A DNA stretch of 64,000 nucleotides from Orobanche coerulescens. Taxonomy: Eukaryota > Streptophyta > Magnoliopsida > Lamiales > Orobanchaceae. The translations under genes were made by a program, and so were the position numbers. Location of the stretch: contig JAWKAU010000205.1 in NCBI GenBank assembly GCA_033398695.1, positions 164,001-228,000 on the forward strand, read 5' to 3'. Position 1 is the stretch's first letter. Every line of letters starts with the position of its first letter. This document shows, piece by piece, positions 1-13,200 of this stretch. The notes below the pieces were generated by a model. It saw only the letters and a list, made by a program, of their open reading frames with translations, searched no databases and was not told where the DNA came from.

Positions 1-643
1 CCTAGGGGTACCCCTAGGGAAAATCATTGCACGGATATTTATTTATAGTATCCCGTGATGATATTTTGTTATTTGCAAGAGTCTATCACCTGTAGATCCG
101 CCGTCCAGAATGTGCCCTTCCTTTTATTTGAGCCTCTCACCATGAATCCGGGAATCAAATTTCGATTTTGATATGTTAGATCTATAGGACTTTGAATAAT
201 CTTTCCAACGCCGCTTGATTCGACCCAATCGGACGAATAACGAAGGAGATATGGCCAAAACAATGGAGGAACAGCAATTGAGAAACGGCAAAAAACATCC
301 TAAGTGTCCACAAAATTGAAGATTATCGATCGATATCGCCCATGTCGTAGGCCTTGAATTATCCTCCCATCGCAGCAAGAATCGCCCAATCCGATAAATA
401 ACAAAGGAGATATTAAATAAACGGTGGCGTGTGCCTTACAAAGAAGCTCATCGGGTTCCTCAACTAATTGCGTCGACGAGGCCTCACTTTTACCAGAAAC
501 TGTTTTGACCAAATCTCTTTCGTTGCTTAACCTATTGGGCCGATTCTCAAGCGCTAGAAACCTTATTCGAATACCTATAACTTTATGTGATCAAATATCG
601 ATTACGAACCGGAATCCAAAACTTCCAACTTTCGATCATTTCC

Positions 644-661
644 CCTAGGGGTACCCCTAGG
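644..661. repeat. Monomer-boundary palindrome (KpnI/AvrII box), example copy
   Basis: CCTAGGGGTACCCCTAGG is a perfect 18-bp self-complementary sequence. With its flanks it extends to about 30 bp with one mismatched pair. It contains GGTACC flanked by two CCTAGG sites. The box occurs once per monomer, and weakened forms (e.g. about 5,847, 7,170, 21,172 and 45,239) often lose bases on one or both sides. Confidence 0.9.
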
Positions 662-828
662 GAAAATCATTGCACGGATATTTATTTATAGTATCCCGTG
701 ATGAGATTTTGTTATTTGCAAGAGTCTATCACCTGTAGATCCGCCGAATATATCCCAGAATGTGCCCTTCCTTTTATTTGAGCCTCTCACCATGAATCCG
801 GGAATCAAATTTCGATTTTGATTTTTTA

Positions 829-918
829 GATCTATAGGACTTTGAATAATCTTTCCAACGCCGCTTGATTCGACCCAATCGGACGAATAACGAAGGAGAT
901 ATGGCCAAAACAATGGAG
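829..918 (+). repeat. Satellite internal module 1 (direct), example copy
   Basis: The segment runs from TCTATAGGACTTTGAATAAT through CCAATCGGACGAATAACGAA to GGAGATATGGCCAAAAC. It aligns by eye over about 85 bp with module 2 at 995-1078 (same strand) and with the reverse complement of module 3 at 1150-1238. The shared core is CCAATCGGA-(T/C)(A/G)A-(A/G)(T/C)AACGAAGGAGATAT with small changes. Confidence 0.8.
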
Positions 919-994
919 GAAACAACAATTGAGAAACGGCAAAAACATCCCAAGTGTCCACAAAATTGAAGATTATCGATCGATATTCGCCCAT

Positions 995-1078
995 GTCGTA
1001 GGCCTTTGAATTATCCTCCCATCGCAGCAAGAATCGCCCAATCCGATAAATAACAAAGGAGATATTAACGAAACGGTG
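995..1078 (+). repeat. Satellite internal module 2 (direct), example copy
   Basis: The segment runs from GTCGTAGGCCTTTGAATTAT through CCCAATCCGATAAATAACAA to AGGAGATATTAACGAAACGG. Homology to module 1 covers the 'TAGG-CTTTGAAT' start, the 'CCAATC-GA-AATAAC' centre and the 'AAGGAGATAT' end. Its position relative to module 1 is constant in every monomer (about 165 bp here). Confidence 0.8.
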
Positions 1079-1149
1079 GCGCAGCCGACAAAGAAGCTCA
1101 TCGGGTGCCTCCTCTAATTGCGCTGCCGTGGCCTCACTTTTACCGTAAA

Positions 1150-1238
1150 TCGCTTTGACCATATCTCCTTCGTTGCTTATCCGATTGGGCCGATTCTCAA
1201 GCGTTAGAAACCTTATTCGAATACCTATAACTTTATGT
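1150..1238 (-). repeat. Satellite internal module 3 (inverted), example copy
   Basis: Read on the minus strand, this segment gives TTATAGGTATTCGAATAAGG, then CCCAATCGGATAAGCAACGA and AGGAGATATGGTCAAAGC. It therefore matches module 1 in the same order over its whole length. The monomer thus looks built from an older ~85-bp element present twice directly and once inverted. Confidence 0.8.
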
Positions 1239-4200
1239 GATCAAATATCGATTACGAACCGAATCCAAAACTTCCAACTTTCGATCATTTCCCTGTGGGT
1301 ACCCTAGGGAAAATCATTGCACGGATATTTATTTATAGTATCCCGTGATGAGATTTTGTTATTTGCAAGAGTCTATCACCCGTAGATCCGCCGAATATAT
1401 CCTGTAATGTGCCCTTCCTTTTATTTGAGCCTCTCACCATGAATCCGGAATCAAATTTCGATTTTGATTTTTTAGATCTATAGACTTTGAATAATCTTTC
1501 CAACGCCGCTTGATTCGACCCAATCGGACGAATAACGAAGGAGATATGGCCAAAACAATGGAGGAACAAAGAATTGAGAAACGGCAAAAACATCCTCAAG
1601 TGTCCACAAAATTGAAGATTATCGATCGATATCGCCCATGTCGTAGGCCTTTGAATTATCCTCCCATCGCAGCAAGAATCGCCCAATCCGATAAATAACA
1701 AAGGAGATATTAACGAAACGGCATGCAGTGCCGACAAAGAAGCTCATCGGGTGCCTCCTCTAATTGCGCTGCCGTGGCCTCACTTTTACCGTAAATCGCT
1801 TTGACCATATCTCCTTCGTTGCTTATCCGATTGGGCCGATTCTCAAGCTGTTAGAAACCTTATTCGAATACCTATAACTTTATGTGATCAAATATCGATT
1901 ACGAACCGGAATCCAAAACTTCCAACTTTCGATCATTTCCCCTAGGGGTACCCCTAGGGAAAATCATTGCACGGATATTTATTTATAGTATCCCGTGATG
2001 AGATTTTGTTATTTGCAAGAGTCTATCACCTGTAGATCCGCCGAATATATCCCAGAATGTGCCCTTCCTTTTATTTGAGCCTCTCACCATGAATCCGGGA
2101 ATCAAATTTCGATTTTGATTTTTTAGATCTATAGGACTTTGAATAATCTTTCCAACGCCGCTTGATTCGACCCAATCGGACGAATAACGAAGGAGATATG
2201 GCCAAAACAATGGAGGAACAAAGAATTGAGAAACGGCAAAAACATCCTCAAGTGTCCACAAAATTGAAGATTATCGATCGATATTGGCCCATGTCGTAGG
2301 CCTTTGAATTATCCTCCCATCGCAGCAAGAATCGCCCAATCCGATAAATAACAAAGGAGATATTAACGAAACGGCATGTGCCGACAAAGAAGCTCATCGG
2401 GTGCCTCCTCTAATTGCGCTGCCGTGGCCTCACTTTTACCGTAAACTGCTTTGACCATATCTCCTTCGTTGCTTATCCGATTGGGCCGATTCTCGAAGCG
2501 TTAGAAACCTTATTCGAATACCTATAACTTTATGTGATCAAATATCGATTACGAACCGGAATCCAAAACTTCCAACTTTCGATCATTTCCCCTAGGGGTA
2601 CCCCTAGGGAAAATCATTGCACGGATATTTATTTATAGTATCCCGTGATGAGATTTTGTTATTTGCAAGAGTCTATCACCTGTAGATCCGCCGAATATAT
2701 CCCAGAATGTGCCCTTCCTTTTATTTGAGCCTCTCACCATGAATCCGGGAATCAAATTTCGATTTTGATTTTTTAGATCTATAGGACTTTGAATAATCTT
2801 TCCAACGCCGCTTGATTCGACCCAATCGGACGAATAACGAAGGAGATATGGCCAAAACAATGGAGGAACAGCAATTGAGAAACGGCAAAAAACATCCCGA
2901 AGTGTCCACAAAATTGAAGATTATCGTATCGATATTGGCCCATGTCGTAGGCCTTTGAATTATCCTCCCATCGCAGCAAGAATCGGCCCAATCCGATAAA
3001 TAACAAAGGAGATATTAACGAAACGGTGGCGTGTGCCGGACAAAGAAGCTCATCGGGTGCCTCCTCTAATTGCGCTGCCGTGGCCTCACTTTTACCGTAA
3101 AACTGTTTTGACCATATCTCCTTCTTTGCTTATCCGATTGGGCCGATTCTCGAAGCGTTAGAAACCTTATTCGAATACCTATAACTTTATGTGATCAAAT
3201 ATCGATTACGAACCGGAATCCAAAACTTCCAACTTTCGATCATTTCCCCTAGGGGTACCCCTAGGGAAAATCATTGCACGGATATTTATTTATAGTATCC
3301 CGTGATGAGATTTTGTTATTTGCAAGAGTCTATCACCTGTAGATCCGCCGAATATATCCTGCATGTGCCCTTCCTTTTATTTGAGCCTCTCACCATGAAT
3401 CCGGGAATCAAATTTCGATTTTGATTTTTTAGATCTATAGACTTTGAATAATCTTTCCAACGCCGCTTGATTCGACCCAATCGGACGAATAACGAAGGAG
3501 ATATGGCCAAAACAATGGAGGAACAAAGAATTGAGAAACGGCAAAAACATCCCGAAGTGTCCACAAAATTGAAGATTATCGATCGATATTGGCCCATGTC
3601 GTAGGCCTTTGAATTATCCTCCCATCGCAGCAAGAATCGCCCAATCCGATAAATAACAAAGGAGATATTAACGAAACGGCGTATGCAGCTGACAAAGAAG
3701 CTCATCGGGTGCCTCCTCAAATTGCGTCGACGTGGCATCACTTTTACAATAAACAGTTTTGACCATATCTCCTTAGTTGCTTATCCGATTGGGCCGATTC
3801 TCGAAGCGTTAGAAACCTTATTCGAATACCTATAACTTTATGTGATCAAATATCGATTACGAACCGGAATCCAAAACTTCCAACTTTCGATCATTTCCCC
3901 TAGGGGTACCCCTAGGGAAAATCATTGCACGGATATTTATTTATAGTATCCCGTGATGAGATTTTGTTATTTGCAAGAGTCTATCACCTGTAGATCCGCC
4001 GAATATATCCCAGAATGTGCCCTTCCTTTTATTTGAGCCTCTCACCATGAATCCGGGAATCAAATTTCGATTTTGATTTTTTAGATCTATAGGACTTTGA
4101 ATAATCTTTCCAACGCCGCTTGATTCGACCCAATCGGACGAATAACGAAGGAGATATGGCCAAAACAATGGAGGAACAAAGAATTGAGAAACGGCAAAAA

Positions 4201-7200
4201 CATCCCGAAGTGTCCACAAAATTGAAGATTATCGTATCGATATTCGCCCATGTCGTAGGCCTTTGAATTATCCTCCCATCGCAGCAAGAATCGCCCAATC
4301 CGATAAATAACAAAGGAGATATTAACGAAACGGCGCATGTGCCGACAAAGAAGCTCATCGGGTGCCTCCTCTAATTGCGCTGCCGTGGCCTCACTTTTAC
4401 CGTAAATCGCTTTGACCATATCTCCTTCGTTGCTTATCCGATTGGGCCGATTCTCGAAGCGTTAGAAACCTTATTCGAATACCTATAACTTTATGTGATC
4501 AAATATCGATTACGAACCGGAATCCAAAACTTCCAACTTTCGATCATTTCCCCTAGGGGTACCCCTAGGGAAAATCATTGCACGGATATTTATTTATAGT
4601 ATCCCGTGATGAGATTTTGTTATTTGCAAGAGTCTATCACCTGTAGATCCGCCGAATATATCCCAGAATGTGCCCTTCCTTTTATTTGAGCCTCTCACCA
4701 TGAATCCGGGAATCAAATTTCGATTTTGATTTTTTAGATCTATAGGACTTTGAATAATCTTTCCAACGCCGCTTGATTCGACCCAATCGGACGAATAACG
4801 AAGGAGATATGGCCAAAACAATGGAGGAAAATAAATTGAGAAACGACAAAAACATCCTAAGTGTCCACAAAATTGAAGATTATCGATCGATATCGCCCAT
4901 GTCGTAGGCCTTTGAATTATCCTCCCATCGCAAAGCAAGAATCGCCCAATCCGATAAATAACAAAGGAGATATTAACGAAACGGTGGCAGTGCCGGACAA
5001 AGAAGCTCATCGGGTGCCTCCTCTAATTGCGTCGTCGTGGCCTCACTTTTACCAGAAACTGTTTTGACCATAACTCCTTCGTTGCTTATCCGATTGGGCC
5101 GATTCTCGAAGCGTTAGAAACCTTATTCGAATACCTATAACTTTATGTGATCAAATATCGATTACGAACCCGAATCCAAAACTTCCAACTTTCGATCATT
5201 TCCCCTAGGGGTACCCCTAGGGAAAATCATTGCACGGATATTTATTTATAGTATCCCGTGATGAGATTTTGTTATTTGCAAGAGTCTACCACCTGTAGAT
5301 CCGCCGAATATATCCCAGAATGTGCCCTTCCTTTTATTTGAGCCTCTAACCATGAATCCGGAATCAAATTTCGATTTTGATTTTTTAGATCTATAGACTT
5401 TGAATAATCTTTCCAACGCCGCTTGATTCGACCCAATCGGACGAATAACGAAGGAGATATGGCCAAAACAATGGAGGAACAAAGAATTGAGAAACGGCAA
5501 AAACATCCTAAGTGTCCACAAAATTGAAGATTATCGATCGATATCGCCCATGTCGTAGGCCTTTGAATTATCCTCCCATCGCAGCAAGAATCGCCCAATC
5601 CGATAAATAACAAAGGAGATATTAACGAAACGGCATGCAGTGCCGACAAAGAAGCTCATCGGGTGCCTCCTCTAATTGCGCTGCCGTGGCCTCACTTTTA
5701 CCGTAAACTGCTTTGACCATATCTCCTTCGTTGCTTATCCGATTGGCCGATTCTCAAGCGTTAGAAACCTTATTCGAATACCTATAACTTTATGTGATCA
5801 AATATCGATTACGAACCGAATCCAAAACTTCCAACTTTCGATCATTTCCCTAGGGGTACCTTAGGAAAATCATTGCACGGATATTTATTTATAGTATCCC
5901 GTGATGAGATTTTGTTATTTGCAAGAGTCTATCACCCGTAGATCCGCCGAATATATCCTGCATGTGCCCTTCCTTTTATTTGAGCCTCTCACCATGAATC
6001 CGGAATCAAATTTCGATTTTGATTTTTTAGATCTATAGACTTTGAATAATCTTTCCAACGCCGCTTGATTCGACCCAATCGGACGAATAACGAAGGAGAT
6101 ATGGCCAAAACAATGGAGGAACAAAGAATTGAGAAACGGCAAAAACATCCTCAAGTGTCCACAAAATTGAAGATTATCGTATCGATATCGCCCATGTCGT
6201 AGGCCTTTGAATTATCCTCCCATCGCAGCAAGAATCGCCCAATCCGATAAATAACAAAGGAGATATTAACGAAACGGTATGCAGCCGACAAAGAAGCTCA
6301 TCGGGTGCCTCCTCTAATTGCGCTGCCGTGGCCTCACTTTTACCGTAAATCGCTTTGACCATATCTCCTTCGTTGCTTATCCGATTGGGCCGATTCTCAA
6401 GCGTTAGAAACCTTATTCGAATACCTATAACTTTATGTGATCAAATATCGATTACGAACCGAATCCAAAACTTCCAACTTTCGATCATTTCCCTAGGGGT
6501 ACCCCTAGGGAAAATCACCTAAAAATTTTCAAATAAAAAATCATTCTTTTGATTGCACGGATATTTATTTATAGTATCCCGTGATGAGATTTTGTTATTT
6601 GCAAGAGTCTATCACCCGTAGATCCGCCGAATATATCCTGCATGTGCCCTTCCTTTTATTTGAGCCTTTCACCATGAATTCGGGAATCAAATTTCGATTT
6701 AGATTTTTTAGATCTATAGGACTTTGAATAATCTTTCCAACGCCGCATGATTCGACCCAATCGGACGAATAACGAAGGAGATATGGCCAAAACAATGGAG
6801 GAACAAGAATTGAGAAACGGCAAAAACATCCTGAAGTGTCCACAAAATTGAAGATTATCGTATCGATATTGGCCCATGTCGTAGGCCTTTGAATTAACCT
6901 CCCATCGCAGCAAGAATCGGCCCACTCCGATAAATAACAAAGGAGATATTAACGAAACGGTGGCATGTGCCGACAAAGAAGCTCATCGGGTGCCTCCTCT
7001 AATTGCGCTGCCGTGGCCTCACTTTTACCGTAAACTGCTTGACCATATCTCCTTCGTTGCTTATCCGATCCGATTCTCAAGCGTTAGAAACCTTATTCGA
7101 ATACCTATAACTTTATGTGATCAAATATCGATTACGAACCGAATCCAAAACTTCCAACTTTCGATCATTTCCCTAGGGGTACCCTTTGGAAATTCATTGC

Positions 7201-10200
7201 ACGGATATTTATTTATAGTATCCCGTGATGAGATTTTGTTATTTGCAAGAGTCTATCACCCGTAGATCCGCCGAATATATCCTGCATGTGCCCTTCCTTT
7301 TATTTGAGCCTCTCACCATGAATCCGGAATCAAATTTCGATTTTGATTTTTTAGATCTATAGACTTTGAATAATCTTTCCAACGCCGCTTGATTCACCCA
7401 ATCGGACGAATAACGAAGGAGATATGGCCAAAACAATGGAGGAACAAAGAATTGAGAAACGGCAAAAACATCCTCAAGTGTCCACAAAATTGAAGATTAT
7501 CGATCGATAATGGCCCATGTCGTAGGCCTTTGAAATATCCTAACATCGCAGAAAGAATCGTCCAAATCCGATAAATAACAAAGGAGATATTAACGAAAAG
7601 GTGGCGTGTGCCGGACAAAGAAGCACATCGGGTGCCTCCTCTAATTGCGCTGCCGTGGCCTCACTTTTACCGTAAATCGCTTTGACCATATCTCCTTCGT
7701 TGCTTATCCGACAATGATTCTCGAAGCGTTAGAAACCTTATTCCAATACCTATAACTTTATGTGATCAAATATCGATTACGAACCGGAATCCAAAACTTC
7801 CAACTTTCGATCATTTCCCCTAGGGGTACCCCTAGGGAAAATCATTGCACGGATATTTATTTATAGTATCCCGTGATGAGATTTTGTTATTTGCAAGAGT
7901 CTATCACCTGTAGATCCGCCGAATATATCCCAGAATGTGCCCTTCCTTTTATTTGAGCCTCTCACCATGAATCCGGGAATCAAATTTCGATTTTGATTTT
8001 TTAGATCTATAGGACTTTGAATAATCTTTCCAACGCCGCTTGATTCGACCCAATCGGACGAATAACGAAGGAGATATGGCCAAAACAATGGAGGAACAGT
8101 AATTGAGAAACGGCAAAAACATCCCGAAGTGTCCACAAAATTGAAGATTATCGTATCGATATCGCCCATGACGTAGGCCTTTGAAGTAACCTCCCATCGC
8201 AGCAAGAATCGCCCCAATCCCATAAATAACAAAGGAGATATTAACGAAACGGTGGCATGAGCCGGACAAAGAAGCTCAGCGGGTGCCACCTCTAATTGCG
8301 CTGCCGTGGCCTCACTTTTACCGTAAATCGCTTTGACCATATCTCCTTCGTTGCTTATCCGATTGGGCCGATTCTCGAAGCGTTAGAAACCTTATTCGAA
8401 TACCTATAACTTTATGTGATCAAATATCGATTACGAACCCGAATCCAAAACTTCCAACTTTCGATCATTTCCCCTAGGGGTACCCCTAGGGAAAATCATT
8501 GCACGGATATTTATTTATAGTATCCCGTGATGAGATTTTGTTATTTGCAAGAGTCTACCACCTGTAGATCCGCCGAATATATCCCAGAATGTGCCCTTCC
8601 TTTTATTTGAGCCTCTCACCATGAATCCGGGAATCAAATTTCGATTTTGATTTTTTAGATGTATAGGACTTTGAATAATCTTTCCAACGCCGCTTGATTC
8701 GACCCAATCGGACGAATAACGAAGGAGATATGGCCAAAACAATGGAGGAACAAAGAATTGAGAAACGGCAAAAACATCCTAAGTGTCCACAAAATTGAAG
8801 ATTATCGTATCGATTTTGGCCATTGTCTTAGGCCTTTGAATTATCCTCCCTTCGCAGCAAGAATCGCCCAATCCGATAAATAACAAAGGAGATATTAACG
8901 AAACGGTGGCGCAGCCGACAAAGAAGCTCATCGGGTGCCTCCTCTAATTGCGCTGCCGTGGCCTCACTTTTACCGTAAATCGCTTTGACCATATCTCCTA
9001 CGTTGCTTATCCGATTGGGACGATTCTCGAAGCGTTAGAAACCTTATTCGAATAACTATAACTATATGTGATCAAATATCGATTACGAACAGGAAACCAA
9101 AACTTCCAACTTTAGATCAATTCCCCTAGGGGTACCCCTAGGTAAAATCAATGCACGGATATTTATTTATAGTATCCCGAGATGAGATTTTGTTATTTGC
9201 AAGATTATATCACCTGTATATCCTCCGAATATATCCTGCATGTGCCCTTCCTTTTATTTGAGCCTCTCACCATGAATCCGGAATCAAATTTCGATTTTGA
9301 TTTTTTAGATCTATAGACTTTGTATTATCTTTCGAACGCCGCTTTTTTCGTCCCTATCGGACTAATAACGAAGGAGATATGGCCAAAACAATGGAGGAAC
9401 AAAGAATTGAGAAACGGCAAAAACATCCTCAAGTGTCCACAAAATTGAAGATTATCGTATCGATATCGCCCATGTCGTAGGCCTTTGAATTATCCTCCCA
9501 TCGCAGCAAGAATCGCCCAATCCGATAAATAACAAAGGAGATATTAACGAAACGGTGGCATGTGCCGACAAAGAAGCTCATCGGGTGCCTCCTCTAATTG
9601 CGCTGCCGTGGCCTCACTTTTACCGTAAATCGCTTTGACCATATCTCCTTCGTTGCTTATCCGATTGGGCCGATTCTCAAGCGTTAGAAACCTTATTCGA
9701 ATACCTATAACTTTATGTGATCAAATATCGATTACGAACCGAATCCAAAACTTCCAACTTTCGATCATTTCTAGGGGTACCTCTAGGAAAATCATTGCAC
9801 GGATATTTATTTATAGTATCCCGTGATGAGATTTTGTTATTTGCAAGAGTCTATCACCCGTAGATCCGCCGAATATATCCTGCATGTGCCCTTCCTTTTA
9901 TTTGAGCCTCTCACCATGAATCCGGAATCAAATTTCGATTTTGATTTTTAGATCTATAGACTTTGAATAATCTTTCCAACGCCGCTTGATTCGACCCAAT
10001 CGGACGAATAACGAAGGAGATATGGCCAAAACAATGGAGGAACAAAGAATTGAGAAACGGCAAAAACATCCCAAGTGTCCACAAAATTGAAGATTATCGT
10101 ATCGATATCGCCCATGTCGTAGGCCTTTGAATTATCCTCCCATCGCAGCAAGAATCGCCCAATCCGATAAATAACAAAGGAGATATTAACGAAACGGTGG

Positions 10201-13200
10201 CATGCAGCTTGACAAAGAAGCTCATCGGGTGCCTCCTCTAATTGCGCTGCCGTGGCCTCACTTTTACCGTAAATCGCTTTGACCATATCTCCTTCGTTGC
10301 TTATCCGATTGGGCCGATTCTCGAAGCGTTCGAAACCTTATTCGAATACCTATAACTTTATGTGATCAAATATCGATTACGAACCGGAATCCAAAACTTC
10401 CAACTTTCGATCATTTCCCCTAGGGGTACCCCTAGGGAAAATTATTGTACGGATATTTATTTATAGTATCCCGTGATGAGATTTTGTTATTTGCAAGAGT
10501 CTATCACCTGTAGATCCGCCGAATATATCCCAGAATGTGCCCTTCCTTTTATTTGAGCCTCTCACCATGAATCCGGAATCAAATTTCGATTTTGATTTTT
10601 TAGATCTATAGACTTTGAATAATCTTTCCAACGCCGCTTGATTCGACCCAATCGGACGAATAACGAAGGAGATATGGCCAAAACAATGGAGGAACAAAGA
10701 ATTGAGAAACGGCAAAAAACATCCTGAAGTGTCCACAAAATTGAAGATTATCGTATCGATATTGGCCCATGTCGTAGGCCTTTGAATTATCCTCCCATCG
10801 CAGCAAGAATCGGCCCAATCCGATAAATAACAAAGGAGATATTAACGAAACGGTGGCGAGTGCCGACAAAGAAGCTCATCGGGTGCCTCCTCTAATTGCG
10901 CTGCCGTGGCCTCACTTTTACCGTAAACTGCTTTGACCATATCTCCTTCGTTGCTTATCCGATTGGGCCGATTCTCGAAGCGTTAGAAACCTTATTCGAA
11001 TACCTATAACTTTATGTGATCAAATATCGATTACGAACCGGAATCCAAAACTTCCAACTTTCGATCATTTCCCCTAGGGGTACCCCTAGGGAAAATCATT
11101 GCACGGATATTTATTTATAGTATCCCGTGATGAGATTTTGTTATTTGCAAGAGTCTATCACCTGTAGATCCGCCGAATATATCCCAGAATGTGCCCTTCC
11201 TTTTATTTGAGCCTCTCACCATGAATCCGGGAATCAAATTTCGATTTTGATTTTTTAGATCTATAGGACTTTGAATAATCTTTCCAACGCCGCTTGATTC
11301 GACCCAATCGGACGAATAACGAAGGAGATATGGCCAAAACAATGGAGGAACAAAGAATTGAGAAACGGCAAAATCATCCTGAAGTGTCCACAAAATTGAA
11401 GATTATCGTATCGATATTGGCCCATGTCGTAGGCCTTTGAATTAACCTCCCATCGCAGCAAGAATCGGCCCAATCCGATAAATAACAAAGGAGATATTAA
11501 CGAAACGGTGGCGTGTGCCGGACGAAGAAGCTCATCGGGTGCCTCCTCTAATTGCGCTGCCGTGGCCTCACTTTTACCATAAACTGTTTTGACCATATCT
11601 CCTTCGTTGCTTATCCGATTGGGCCGATTCTCGAAGCGTTAGAAACCTTATTCGAATACCTATAACTTTATGTGATCAAATATCGATTACGAACCGGAAT
11701 CCAAAACTTCCAACTTTCGATCATTTCCCCTAGGGGTACCCCTAAGGAAAATCATTGCACGGATATTTATTTATAGTATCCCGTGATGAGATTTTGTTAT
11801 TTGCAAGAGTCTATCACCTGTAGATCCGCCGAATATATCCCAGAATGTGCCCTTCCTTTTATTTGAGCCTCTCACCATGAATCCGGGAATCAAATTTCGA
11901 TTTTGATTTTTTAGATCTATAGGACTTTGAATAATCTTTCCAACGCCGCTTGATTCGACCCAATCGGACGAATAACGAAGGATATATGGCCAAAACAATG
12001 GAGGAACAAAGAATTGAGAAACGGCAAAAACATCCCAAGTGTCCACAAAATTGAAGATTATCGTATCGATATCGCCCATGTCGTAGGCCTTTGAATTATC
12101 CTCCCATCGCAGCAAGAATCGCCCAATCCGATAAATAACAAAGGAGATATTAACGAAACGGTGGCATGTGCCGACAAAGAAGCTCATCGGGTGCCTCCTC
12201 TAATTGCGCTGCCGTGGCCTCACTTTTACCGTAAATCGCTTTGACCATATCTCCTTCGTTGCTTATCCGATTGGGCCGATTCTCAAGCGTTAGAAACCTT
12301 ATTCGAATACCTATAACTTTATGTGATCAAATATCGATTACGAACCGAATCCAAAACTTCCAACTTTCGATCATTTCCCTAGGGGTACCCTTGTGGAAAA
12401 TCACCTAAAAATTTTCGAATAAAAATTCAATTTTTTTTCCGGATTGCACGGATATTTATTTATAGTATCCCGTGATGAGATTTTGTTATTTGCAAGAGTC
12501 TATCACCCGTAGATCCGCCGAATATATCCTGTAATGTGCCCTTCCTTTTATTTGAGCCTCTCACCATGAATCCGGAATCAAATTTCGATTTTGATTTTTT
12601 AGATCTATAGACTTTGAATAATCTTTCCAACGCCGCTTGATTCGACCCAATCGGACGAATAACGAAGGAGATATGGCCAAAACAATGGAGGAACAAAGAA
12701 TTGAGAAACGGCAAAAACATCCTCAAGTGTCCACAAAATTGAAGATTATCGTATCGATATTGGCCCATGTCGTAGGCCTTGAATTATCCTCCCATCGCAG
12801 CAAGAATCGCCCAATCCGATAAATAACAAAGGAGATATTAACGAAACGGTGGCAGTGCCGACAAAGAAGCTCATCGGGTGCCTCCTCTAATTGCGCTGCC
12901 GTGGCCTCACTTTTACCGTAAACTGCTTTGACCATATCTCCTTCGTTGCTTATCCGATTGGGCCGATTCTCAAGCGTTAGAAACCTTATTCGAATACCTA
13001 TAACTTTATGTGATCAAATATCGATTACGAACCGAATCCAAAACTTCCAACTTTCGATCATTTCTAGGGGTACCCCTAGGGAAAATCACCTAAAAATTTT
13101 CAAATAAAAAATCAATTCTTTTTGATTGCACGGATATTTATTTATAGTATCCCGTGATGAGATTTTGTTATTTGCAAGAGTCTATCACCCGTAGATCCGC

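Larger units (their letters stand above)
644..1291. repeat. Representative subfamily A satellite monomer (648 bp)
   Basis: Order within the monomer: palindrome box (644-661); AT-rich stretch and conserved block to about 800; module 1 (829-918); module 2 (995-1078); a variable segment around 1,079-1,150; inverted module 3 (1150-1238); and a tail ending in the ACTTCCAACTTTCGATCATT block before the next box. Every monomer keeps this order. Confidence 0.9.

Noticed and set aside
1..19. CCTAGGG in the box as telomere-type repeat
   Set aside because: Only a single palindromic occurrence per monomer; no run of TTTAGGG.
885..905. GAAGGAGATATGG resembles a bacterial ribosome-binding site before ATG
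   Set aside because: The context is a plant satellite; the motif is part of the repeated module and also occurs inverted, and no coding frame follows.
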